DNA from: Metarhizium brunneum
Taxonomy: Eukaryota; Ascomycota; Sordariomycetes; Hypocreales; Clavicipitaceae
Length of the DNA stretch: 64,000 bases
Direction of reading: 5' to 3'
NCBI RefSeq assembly: GCF_013426205.1
Contig: NC_089428.1
Coordinates: 2,108,001 to 2,172,000 of the forward strand
Both the position numbers and the translations under genes were made by a program. Shown one piece after another: positions 55,214 to 64,000 of the stretch. Within the stretch, counting starts at the first letter, position 1. Each line of letters starts with the position of its first letter. The notes beneath the pieces were generated by a model that was not told where the DNA came from, searched no databases, and was given only the letters and a program-made list of their open reading frames with translations.

Positions 55214-56257
55214 GCCCGGGAATGGCTCGGCTTGCACTCTTGCTTTTGGTCCCGGCCAGGGGCCGGGACCTATCTATAAGCGAGATTAGCAGCGGCAAGC
55301 TCAGGAGCTCGACAGCTCGAGAGCACTCCTCTTCTTGTTCTTTCTTCTCTTTCTTTCTCAGCTTTATATATTCCTTAAAGTCGTCTAGTTAGTCGTCAAT
55401 ATACTCTCTGGACCGTTACATGGAACATCTGAATATCCCAGGCAAATGGCACTTTTCAAACCCCCTTACAAAAATAGCCGTTTTAAAATACGGGGCAATA
55501 AACTGTGTTAGAAGATCTTTTGTATAATTTCGAATATCAATCTACATCTTTATGTGCTGTCCACAACCTGGGTAAGAAGATCAATCACTAGTTATTCACA
55601 TTGTAGGGTCGCTATTATCTTCAAATAATATCAAGTGACTACACGCAGCGTAAAGTTTATGTAATATCAGTCCAATCTTTTGTAGAAATAGCTAGAGAGT
55701 GAATCAACAGGCACTGTAATATATTTTGGTGGGTTTACTCAGGGGTATTAACAACGCCATTTACATAGGATGTAGTTAGAGGTGTTCTACTCGGTGGTGT
55801 TTTCCGCTTATTGCGACGCCATTGGAAAGGTGGAAATTGCGCAGGAAGGCAAAGAGGTCGTCGTAAGTGTCAAAGAGTGGCGATGGCGGCAGTTGTGGGA
55901 TCGTAGCCCCAGTGTAGCCATCGTCTCTTGGGTCGTTGGCGGCTGTCGCGCTTTTGCATCTGTCGCATTGTCAAATAACACCAAAGAACGGGCGCGGCCA
56001 CGCCACATGTAATTGTCTGTTAGAACCAGACCAGACATGGACCCCCTATATCCTGCGACAACTTGTGCCCCACCAGACCCCAAAAAACCTCACCGGCCCC
56101 CCTTGTCGCGCGGACCAACATTGAATCATGTCTGTCCGTTAGTGGCTAGTCTGGGCCGCTTAGTAACGATCTGAGCTTGGACGTCTCGAAATATGCCTGT
56201 GCGGGACTTCAGGTCTATTGTGACATTACACGCGGAATGGATCGTGATTCCGTTAAT
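55214..56257. other. Interval after the trypsin-like gene
   Basis: No gene is supported. Short frames at 55782-56083 on both strands lack domains. A G/C-rich inverted repeat (ttggtcccggccagg / ggccgggacc) lies just after the stop codon at about 55243-55270 and may form a hairpin in the 3' UTR. Confidence 0.4.
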
Positions 56258-57620
56258 TTAAGCAGCAGCGGCTCCTGACGTGGCCGTGACAATGATCTTG
56301 TTTAACATGCCATTCTCTTCAAAAAGTGCAACAAGGGCTTGGATTATGCGAGATTTGCCCGTGCCTCCTTCACCCCTAATAACTTGGCAGTGCTGGCCCT
56401 TGTTTTTCCCACTTTCGCCAGATCGTATTCGATCCAGCTGTCTACAGATCAACAGGAACGCTGAACGCTGCTTCAGGTTAAGTCAAGTGTGTACCCTGCG
56501 GCCTGTTTAAGCCCGGCCTCCATGTAAAATGTCAATGGCCCTAGGCAAACACGAGCTAATAGTCCTGTGTCCCGGCCCTCGATATCAGCGTGCTCCGCGG
56601 CCTGTCTAGAGCCGTCTTTCGCTTCATGGCTTCCTTGAATGCCCTGTATCATTCTCTCGATCTCCTTGGAAGCACTGGCCTCCTGTGATTTTATGGCCCA
56701 AACTTGAAACTGTCGGGGAATTTCATCCACTGCTAAGATAGCCCTACTTCTTCCGCCCTCGTCTCCCAGTCTGAAGCTATTCAGGTCATCAGGTGACGAG
56801 AGAGCCATCTCCTGAAACCGACCCAAATGCCATATCAGCTCTGCGAATTCCCTGCAGCCAGATGTGATCTGACTTGACCCTAACGCCGCTCTAATAACAT
56901 GAATTAAGCGCATGGCGGCACCTACGTTATCGCCCCGGAATGATGCGCCACCAAAGGCTCCCATCTCGTTTGCTTCCGCCTCTGCCCCTTTATCATCTAA
57001 GTCTCCGTCCCCGGATGAGGCAGCCCACTGTTTTGCATCTCGTTTTGCGTCGAGGGCTAAGTGGCGAAGAAGTTAAATATTATCAACCAGGAAAGACAGC
57101 CTTGGCTGCAGCATGGCTTGATTATTTCTCCAGATTTCATTAATATCACCAGCACGCTCTGAGAGGAATTTCTCCTACGGCACGAACAACGCCAGATGCT
57201 GTGTCGCAGCCCTAATTCACATATTGTAAATTACATTCTGCAGACCCAACATTTGCTAGGAGACGTTCTGCATACCTTTTGAAACAATTATCATCTTCTG
57301 CGTCGTTGAAGTCCATGCTGAGATATCCATCAAGGCGGACGATAGAGTGTTTGCCAGGCCGCCTGAGTACTTGGGTGTAACCTGTCAATTTTGACCGATC
57401 GTCGTTTGCGAAAGGTATCTCCCCCTAAATATTCCTTTCCTTGTTTTTGCGTCTCCCGCTTATAACGGACATGTAATCGTACAGGCACATGTCCTTGAGA
57501 AGTTCCCCACGATGAGTATAAGCCTCAACACGCGATATTTGCCTGCCTGATTCTTGGGCGAGTATCGTCTCGTCATCTAACACCTCCGCGAATCCTCCTT
57601 CACCGCTCATTGTCTGCAAA
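56258..57620 (-). mobile_element. Helitron-type (Pif1-like) helicase relic
   Basis: Minus-strand pieces, from 57619 to 56258, follow the order of fungal Helitron proteins. QISRVEAYTHRGELLKDMCL and YDYMSVISGRRKNKERNI come first, then a stop and GYTQVLRRPGKHSIVRLDGY, LSMDFNDAEDDNCFKRYAER. A middle part is broken by several stops. AMRLIHVIRAALGSSQITSG follows. Finally MICRQLDRIRSGESGKNKGQ and the Walker A motif RGEGGTGKSRIIQALVALF lead to VTATSGAAAA. These belong to the segment just before and at the start of the Pif1-like helicase. The Rep nuclease and the rest of the helicase are absent here, and there are many stops. Confidence 0.72.
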
Positions 57621-59260
57621 TAATGCTACTAGCAAAATACATGCCAGTATAGCAGCGACACATTAAGGAAACTACATGTGGGATTATGCATGAACTCGGT
57701 CGGATACCCCAAAAGATAAACAACTACTTCGACTTGTGATAATACACGGTTGGTAAACACACAATTAGCTATCCGCATCAAGAATTAGCGTGTTTTATTT
57801 CGCGTTGCGCCTTGTCTTGTAAGATCAGCGCTCGCTATGCTGCCGTCTTGTTCGCCATTGTCATCCAGGATAGGTAGGAATTGCGATGCCGCAGCGACGC
57901 GCTTCCAGATTAGATCCTCTACTTTCGTTATATAATTAGTAACATAGAATATCAAAGCTTTGGTCTTACACTAGGTGGCAATAAATAATATGTCATGGTT
58001 ATATTATAGACTGACTGCTATAGCCTTGTTCCACCGATTCCTAACCGGGTAGGTTCGCCGAATTTGTAAGACACGATCATTAGTAACAGTAGTTCTGTCC
58101 ACTAGTTTCCAAGGAGCACGAAATCGCCAAAGATTTCGCTTCCTATCTTAATGGGCAAATAAGTACTTTACACAAGTCGGGCTGTGTGTATTAATTTGCG
58201 TTACACCAGCACAGAAATTAGCCTCTTCATTAAAGGCCGCTGTGAGCTTCGACCTATTATTAACCAGTTCGGACATGTCATTGATCACCCTCTGTGATTG
58301 CACAGCTGAGAATGCCTCCTGGTCCAACTCCTGTCCATGAAGTTAACACGAACTCGAGCGATTGACTAAAGGGTTACCGTACTCGTCGAGTCAAGTTTTA
58401 CCCAGTGGCTTTTACTTGTACTAATTAATTTGCTATATTATATCACACAAAGAATACTTAATCAAAGCCGGGTGCAAATGATCGTCCCTACCACCCTGCC
58501 TTGGTGCTCCAGCTATATGTACATTGACTCGACAGTTACGCTTTCAACGGCTGAAGAAATGCATATTGACTCGAAAGTCAAGCATCCAACAGTCGAAGGG
58601 ATAACAGAGCCGTTCTGCTTCCATGCTCATCAGTTTTGTCTTGGTAACTAGAGCTGGATTTCGTAAGCCCTGTGTCTCATTTCGCCGTTAGTCAAATTTT
58701 ACCATTCGTCAGCGTCATCTCCTAGTGACAAGAACAGACAAATGCGATACAATTCTGAATATTGTAACATTATTGCATTTATTTTTTAATGTCTTTGAGC
58801 TGACGTGATAAGAATATATGCGGCCCTTTCTGACTCATTCTAGGTTGTACCACCAACCAGGCAGTGCGATATTCCGAACATCTGTAGAAGATTGCCAACT
58901 TATTGGTATTGCCTGCAGTCAGAGATGCATAAAATGGGGTTGCACAGGCTGTGTGGTAATGCATGCCGGCCCCCTCGTCTCTCGTCCAACCACCTCCGTG
59001 GTCGAGGATGAGGTCTGGTGGTGATCGTTCTACCATACCGGCCTGTATTATTCCGCTGACAACGGGCTAGGCATTCTTATCTTCTAGCCCACAGTTTCCG
59101 CAATCAGCGGAGAAGACGTATTGGAGGGACCAGACGGAAAAGAAAAAACGGTGCAAGACGGTACATTCACATGGAGCGCAACGACCTTCTGGGCACCAAT
59201 AATATGGAATGTAAAAGACTATGAAAAGGGTTGTAGTTGTTGTTGTTTTCTTTTTTTAAA
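57621..59260. other. Interval without a recognised gene
   Basis: About 1.6 kb, no domain on either strand. Short frames at 58430-58651 and 58779-59036 show nothing recognisable. The left part may hold more of the degraded Helitron. Confidence 0.45.
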
Positions 59261-60483
59261 TTAATAGCTATAACAAAGATTAACCGCGTGTGTACTAATT
59301 ACATCTCTAACGGCGACTGTCTTTCCAAACTTGCCTAGAGATATAACATCTTCCAAGCTCGCCGAATTATTCTGGTTAGTTTCGTCCAATCTTACATTAG
59401 AGTTGGGGCCGTGGTACTGCCACATGCGAGAACCATTATTTCTTCGTTGCCATAACCACCATAACCGGTCTACTTGGGCATGATGCAAGTAGAAGACAGG
59501 GTCTAATTTGTTAGAGAACCCGTTTATTCACGAGATAAGATACAGATGAATTTGCTGCATACCATTTGGTGCTGTCTGCAACAGAAAGTCACCTCTTATA
59601 AATTGCGGGATCGCGTTGTGCGCATGGTCCTCTAATTCCTTGAAGAATTCGGCGTAGGAATCTTGTTCCAGTATACTTTTGATACTTTCCGGTGTTACTC
59701 TCGCCTGAAGCTTCTTCTTTGCATCACCAATCTGAAACCCCCGGCTGAGACAGTGTGGGTTGCGCGATATTTTGAATTGGCTTCCTATTTCTTCTGCTTG
59801 CCAGTTACGAGTCGAGTTGGCAAACGGCCCGTCAGTCACGCAGTGGCCGTTTCCGACTCCTCGCTCGCCAGTCGAAGTTCCGTCGGAGCCGAATCCGGAT
59901 GTGCTCCAGATAGGAGATTGGGCAAGATCTGCGGCATCCAATGACCAATCCCAATAGCTATACTTTGTTAATATACGTTGTTAACCAAGCATATTAGTCC
60001 CATATATCATAAAATGACATACGCAAGTGAGCCAGTGTAGAGGCATTCTGCCCTGAGAGCTTCTTCAAATGTGTGGATAAAGTGTCGATGCCACGGCAGA
60101 AATGCCGCTGCATAGTGTATATCCAATCCTTCCGATATGTGAGCCAGCGCAAAGTCGTCAAACCGAGAAGTGCTGTTGTCAAATTTGGACGGCTTATCGG
60201 AAAGACATTTGACAGCACTAATGTAGGCTTGCTTCTCTGCAGCGCCGAGAGATCTCCATTCCCTTCGAATTGGCGGATCCGGGCAGGCACTATCTTCCAC
60301 TTCAAGCAGCATCATGTAGGTGTCTGCCATGGCAAACGCCAAACTGACAGTGATGCAAGCCACAAAGACTATGGAAATAAGTTGAGCTATACTATAAATA
60401 TATGTTAGACGCGAATGCATAGGAACCGGGATCGGGCTATCGCTGCATGCCTTTTGCACTGCCGCTTTGTATCTCTTTTCCAT
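59261..60483 (-). CDS. Tyrosinase (type-3 copper polyphenol oxidase)
   Basis: Minus-strand exons 60483-60023, 59957-59563 and 59502-59261, introns of 65 and 60 nt, join in frame to 365 residues. A hydrophobic segment (LISIVFVACITVSLAFAM, about 35-52) can act as signal anchor. Copper site A: His in ALAHISEGLDIH (two His) and FLPWHRHF. Copper site B: His in EDHAHN and in DPVFYLHHAQVDRLWWLW. The blocks AYWDWSLDAADL, GNGHCVTDGPFANS and the end VRDVISTHAVNLCYSY are typical of short fungal tyrosinases. Family enzymes hydroxylate phenols and oxidise diphenols to quinones, in melanin formation or in metabolite tailoring. The protein lacks the long C-terminal shielding domain of classical tyrosinases and so is of the short type. 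All copper ligands appear present. Confidence 0.9.
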
Positions 60484-61092
60484 CCTGTCTGGCTAGCAGG
60501 ATCTTGAGACAGACACGAATAGTTTTGCCGCCTCCCACATAGAAAATGTCCACCCATATTGTCTAGGTGGTAACTAATTCAATGTTAGAATCGCTCAAAC
60601 GAAACGAAATGGTATCCTCAGTTTTCGAGAGGGGATGACGGACGTCAACTGTCCACTTACTGTGGCAACGCAATGGTTTTCTTGTAGTTTATTCTGCGTT
60701 CCGAGAGCAGCATTGACCGCTTTTCAAAGAGGTACCAAGCCAGCCACTAGTTCCTGGGCGCCTCTGTTTCCACCACGTCATAGCACTTGAGACACAACTC
60801 ATAGTTGTCTTGCCGCAGTTCTTGGCAACTCAGACCAACGCTAGGTGAAAGGGCGAACGATGAGCCAATGTTGATCAAATCCTGCTCTCTTGAAAGTCAA
60901 CATCGTCGTCGATCCATGTCGGCAGTTAGGCTGGTGGCTTGGCTTTTACGTCAGCCTCGGCCTTGGATGCTACCATGGACGTCCTTGCACTGCGCCGTCA
61001 AGCTTGGCAGCTAATGCTTTAATATTTACATATGTACGGAGTACTCGGTAGCAAAGACTTTTCTTGGTATTTCGAGCAAGGCGGCTCAACAC

Positions 61093-61100
61093 TTATAAAA
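61093..61100 (+). promoter_or_regulatory. TATA box of the small secreted protein gene
   Basis: The sequence ttataaaa lies 100 bp before the ATG at 61194, followed by a C/A-rich leader, as in many strongly expressed fungal genes. Confidence 0.5.
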
Positions 61101-61125
61101 GCGTAGGGTCAGACGGGCTCTGTTG

Positions 61126-61170
61126 TACACACACTTACACACAGACACACACTTATATACACACACGCAC
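61126..61170 (+). repeat. CA-rich microsatellite in the 5' leader
   Basis: Interrupted (CA)n runs (cacacacttacacacagaca and following) lie between the TATA box and the ATG at 61194, so they are probably transcribed as part of the 5' UTR. Confidence 0.7.
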
Positions 61171-61193
61171 GCGCTCGCGCAACATATATCAAA

Positions 61194-61424
61194 ATGCATC
61201 TCAAGTCTCTGCTTGCCGTCGTCTTTGCCTTCGCGACCGCCGCGACCGCCGTTTCTAAAGATCGCTGCAACTGCCGCTGCACATCCATCCCAATCAACAA
61301 CGCCAAGGACTGCACCAATGACAACATATGCCCGGACGGGCAGGCTTGCCGCTTCGAAATACCCAACTATAGCCAGAGGAAGGTCTGCAAGTGGACCTGC
61401 CAGGTGCCGCGCACGACTTCTTGA
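61194..61424 (+). CDS. Small secreted protein with eight cysteines
   Basis: A single exon of 76 residues in a good start context (tcaaaATG). Residues 1-20 are a clear signal peptide (MHLKSLLAVVFAFATAATAV). The mature part of about 56 residues has eight Cys (RCNCRC, DC, IC, AC, VC, TC), enough for four disulfides, and ends QVPRTTS. It has its own TATA box and a C/A-rich leader. I do not recognise the family. Size, Cys content and signal peptide are those of fungal effectors, antimicrobial peptides or inhibitor-type peptides, but this is inference only. Confidence 0.75.
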   Translation: MHLKSLLAVVFAFATAATAVSKDRCNCRCTSIPINNAKDCTNDNICPDGQACRFEIPNYSQRKVCKWTCQVPRTTS

Positions 61425-62922
61425 AAGAAGTGCAGCATTGAGCGGTTATCTTGCGATAGGTCGTCAGTTACGGAGAGCATAACCAGGCTATGTGACTTGA
61501 GGTTTGGGTGGGAGTTTGCATCAAGAGAGCTGACCGGCATACTCGAAGACGGCGTGTAAGCAGAAATAGCGAAAGACTATACTATTGCTGAGCTATAGAA
61601 GATAGTATTAGGCTGGTAATTTAATGACAAGACACTTATATCTAATGTATCAATTGTACACAGCCTCCTGCCGCATCAAAGGTCGTTCAAAGTGCTAAAC
61701 AGGAGTATTTGTTAGATGGGCAGAGAAAAGCTTAAGTAAAGGTCCAGATATCTGGTCCAACTTACAACGAGAGGGGTGCTGCCTAGCTGACATGAATTTA
61801 TTAATACCAACAGTTGACCTTAAGTGGCCCTGGCCCGGCTTCTCTTTCCTAATCGGGGAATAGCAGACGAGAATAGAAACATAGGTATCGATCGGCGCCG
61901 CGAAGATACCTGGGGAGCCCGTGCCCACAGCGCCAAGCCAGCTCAGCAAGGCCATGGCGTAACTTGGCAGAGATGGAGGCAAAGGACGCCGGGTCTAATA
62001 TGGACGGCGACTCGAAACAGTCCACTAGCATTGAACGTACAACAGGGGCGACGAAGAAGCCAAGGTTGAGAGGAAGCTGCTAACCCAGCTGCCGGCTTAG
62101 CAAGAGCTTCTAATAGGAAGTCGACCGATGCATGTAGAGGATCGATCAAGTACTAATAGGCTCTTTGCAGTATCTGCAGTCATACTTGACGACAGGAAGA
62201 ATAACGACCAGCCAGTCATTGTAGACGGCACAATTCAGACAAACCGAACCCACGATACGTATCACGGTAGAAGTTGGCGGTAACCATGATCTTATATTCT
62301 CTCCACCCCGTGCTCCTGGCCTAAATTCTTCGTAGTGCATTTTATTTCTATTTATGTTAGTGACTACAGAAACTAATAAACTCGTGTTATTATTAAAAAA
62401 GCGGGTGTCCATGTACTGTGAATGCCGAGACGGGAAATGCTACCTGCGCCTAGTCGTAGGAGAGAAGCTTCGCCCACGGGGGAGCTCGGGGGAAGGGCTG
62501 TATTGGAGGGTGGTGTCAGGACTCGTATAGACCAAGAATCGGGTGTACAATGAGGTGGAGAGACGGAGGATAGATTCAGGAGGGTTTATTTTCAGAAGAA
62601 AGCTGAAGATGTGATGAGTCATGACACGCAAATCGTGCACATGCCGTTTTAAACGTCGTCCCGACTGGCAACATGGACGACGGGTTATGCAAATATAGAC
62701 ACCGGATGCGCCGTCGCTAGGCTTTGATCTTTGTTCATTATGCAACTATCGTAGATACCACGCCCCGGCGCCAGGGTACAGTTCCCGCAAAGTAATCCAT
62801 ATACATCCGTCTAAAATTCATGAGCCATACACGTAACCCCCTAAATACACCAGGCTACCAACTGATCATAAAGCCCAAACACCCCGACCATCATACCTGC
62901 AGCGTCAAATGATGATTCTGTC
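61425..62922. other. Interval before mcm2
   Basis: About 1.5 kb without a supported gene. Frames of 60-101 codons at 61695-62745 on both strands have no domains. The right end is the 3' flank of mcm2. Confidence 0.5.
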
Positions 62923-64000
62923 TTAGGCTGAAGCAGTAGCTGTGCGTCTCTGAGCACCTCTTCTCTGACTGGCACCCGGTCTTGTAAGGGTGTACTTGGC
63001 AAATGCACGAGACAAAGCCTTCTTGCAGCTGAGCTTCTGGCTGCCGACAAAGCTTTCCACCGTAACGGCAATGGCACGGTCAATGTCGTGCGTGGAGCAG
63101 TATTCCGACAGGCGCATCCTGCAGAAAGCTTCGCTGATACGAATGATGGCTTCCAGATGACGGACCTGTGTGTTGCATGTTAGCACAATTCGACTTGTTA
63201 CGAGAGGCGGATATGTGAGAGCATACAGTAATGGGGTAAGCGCCAGTGGCAAGCGATTCCCTGCGCATGTCGGCAAATAACCGAGCGACCTTGTCCTCGT
63301 CCATGTGGTACAGCTTAGGGTGGCATCGCTCCCGCGCGTACAGGATGTACTTGCGAAGTAGGGCTTGCGGAATATCACCCTCCTTCTTTGTTGACGAAGC
63401 AGATGTCCCCTGGGTCTCTGCCTGCAGGGAAGATTGTTCAACTTGCATCGAGTCCTGGGTCGGTTGGCTAAGAGGGTGGCTGCGGCTGTGGGATCCAACA
63501 ATAAACCGAGCCAGTCGTTCGTCCTCTTCAGGCTCGACAGTATCCCTCACGACACACAAAATATCGAAACGTGACAGAATGGGCTCAGTGAGGTTGACGT
63601 TTTGTGAGAAGGGCAGGGTAGAGTTGTAGCGGCCGGCCGGGGGATTGGCGGCTGCAATAATTCCGCATCGCGCCTGTAGTGTTGTCACAATACCAGCCTT
63701 GGAGATGGAGATGGTCTGCTGCTCCATGGCTTCGTGGATAGATGTCCGATCTTGGTCATTCATCTTGTCAAATTCGTCGATCAAGCAAGTACCTCGGTCG
63801 GCTAACACCAAGGCACCGCCTTCGAGGGTCCATTCGCTGGTCAAAGGATCGCGCCGCACACTGGCTGTCAAACCGACGGCACTGGCACCTTGACCAGTTG
63901 CAAATACAGCTCTGTGTGCTGTCTTTTCAACGTACTTGAGCACCTGAGACTTGGCGGTACCAGGGTCGCCAAGAAGAAGTACGTTGATGTCACCGCGGAC
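62923..64000 (-). CDS. mcm2: DNA replication licensing factor Mcm2, C-terminal part (gene runs off the window)
   Basis: Minus strand, coding 64000-63227 and 63165-62923 around a 61-nt intron, 339 residues of the C-terminal end. The frame enters the window inside the AAA+ core: [17 protein letters not shown] (Walker A), [18 protein letters not shown] (Walker B), [31 protein letters not shown] (sensor 1), and [17 protein letters not shown] with the arginine finger. After the intron comes the winged-helix-like end ([20 protein letters not shown], then [17 protein letters not shown]). The pattern [19 protein letters not shown] identifies Mcm2 among the six MCM proteins. Role: subunit of the MCM2-7 replicative helicase loaded at origins in G1. 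A fungal-variable insert rich in Ser/Gln (about 63480-63400) is present. Conserved and intact as far as visible. Confidence 0.95.

Larger units (their letters stand above)
60484..61193. other. Upstream regions of the tyrosinase and the small secreted protein gene
   Basis: Divergent promoters of two genes share this 0.7 kb. No gene is seen. The 5' leader before 61194 has a CA-rich microsatellite. Confidence 0.5.

Noticed and set aside
1..64000. CRISPR arrays, operons, riboswitches or other prokaryotic features
   Set aside because: Introns, HET, MCM2 and RIP show a fungal nuclear sequence, and no regularly spaced repeats were seen.

Overview
This is nuclear DNA of a filamentous ascomycete, most likely a sordariomycete of the order Hypocreales. 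The grounds are short introns of about 50-70 nt with gt..ag ends and ctaac/ctgac branch points, a HET-domain gene, a Dfg5-type GH76 mannosidase, fungal P450, tyrosinase and enterotoxin-like ADP-ribosyltransferase families, and heavy repeat-induced point mutation (RIP) in transposons. The species call is inference. No tRNA, rRNA or CRISPR is seen.

Region 1 (1-37 kb) is an accessory gene landscape mixing intact genes with relics. Intact genes: a GMC alcohol oxidase (383-2327), a HET protein (5304-7718, minus), a secreted beta-propeller lactonase-like protein with an extra N-terminal domain (9984-11818), a cytochrome P450 (17524-19213), an Fps1-like aquaglyceroporin (22102-23257), a GPI-type GH76 mannosidase (28014-29615) and a secreted epoxide hydrolase (30329-31736, minus). 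Broken genes: a GH24 lysozyme with a mucin-like GPI tail (3758-5193), the DH-ER-KR-ACP end of a highly reducing polyketide synthase (12270-15310), an Hsp70-like relic (23960-24660), a small secreted Cys-rich protein (26048-26570), a frameshifted enterotoxin-like ADP-ribosyltransferase (33227-34545), a 5'-truncated kinase-like gene (to 36295) and a LINE tail. A roughly 190-210 bp MITE-like repeat occurs six times here (12071, 16072, 19545, 23653, 24667, 36406), usually at gene ends or relic borders.

Region 2 (37.5-51.6 kb) is a nested transposon island. An old LTR-type element of about 5.7 kb (outer ends 37477-51073) has been driven by RIP to almost pure A/T. A 7855-bp Gypsy element (38801-46655, minus sense, 446-bp LTRs, target duplication ATTAT) later inserted into it. 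The Gypsy carries gag and pol, both decayed, plus an antisense ORF encoding a Zn2Cys6-type cysteine cluster and a coiled coil. A solo LTR of a related element lies just outside (51185-51620, target duplication TCGCG).

Region 3 (51.6-64 kb) contains a local duplication in which one copy carries a TA-inserted MITE and the other is the empty site, a secreted trypsin-like protease (54259-55213), a Helitron-type helicase relic (56258-57620, minus), a tyrosinase (59261-60483, minus), an 8-cysteine secreted peptide (61194-61424) and the 3' end of the replicative helicase gene mcm2 (62923-64000, minus), which marks the return to core genome.

Functionally, many genes encode secreted or surface proteins (lactonase-like, GH76, epoxide hydrolase, trypsin, tyrosinase, small Cys-rich peptides) or secondary metabolism enzymes (P450, GMC oxidase, dead PKS). 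This fits a fast-evolving host- or environment-interaction region that is being eroded by transposons and RIP.
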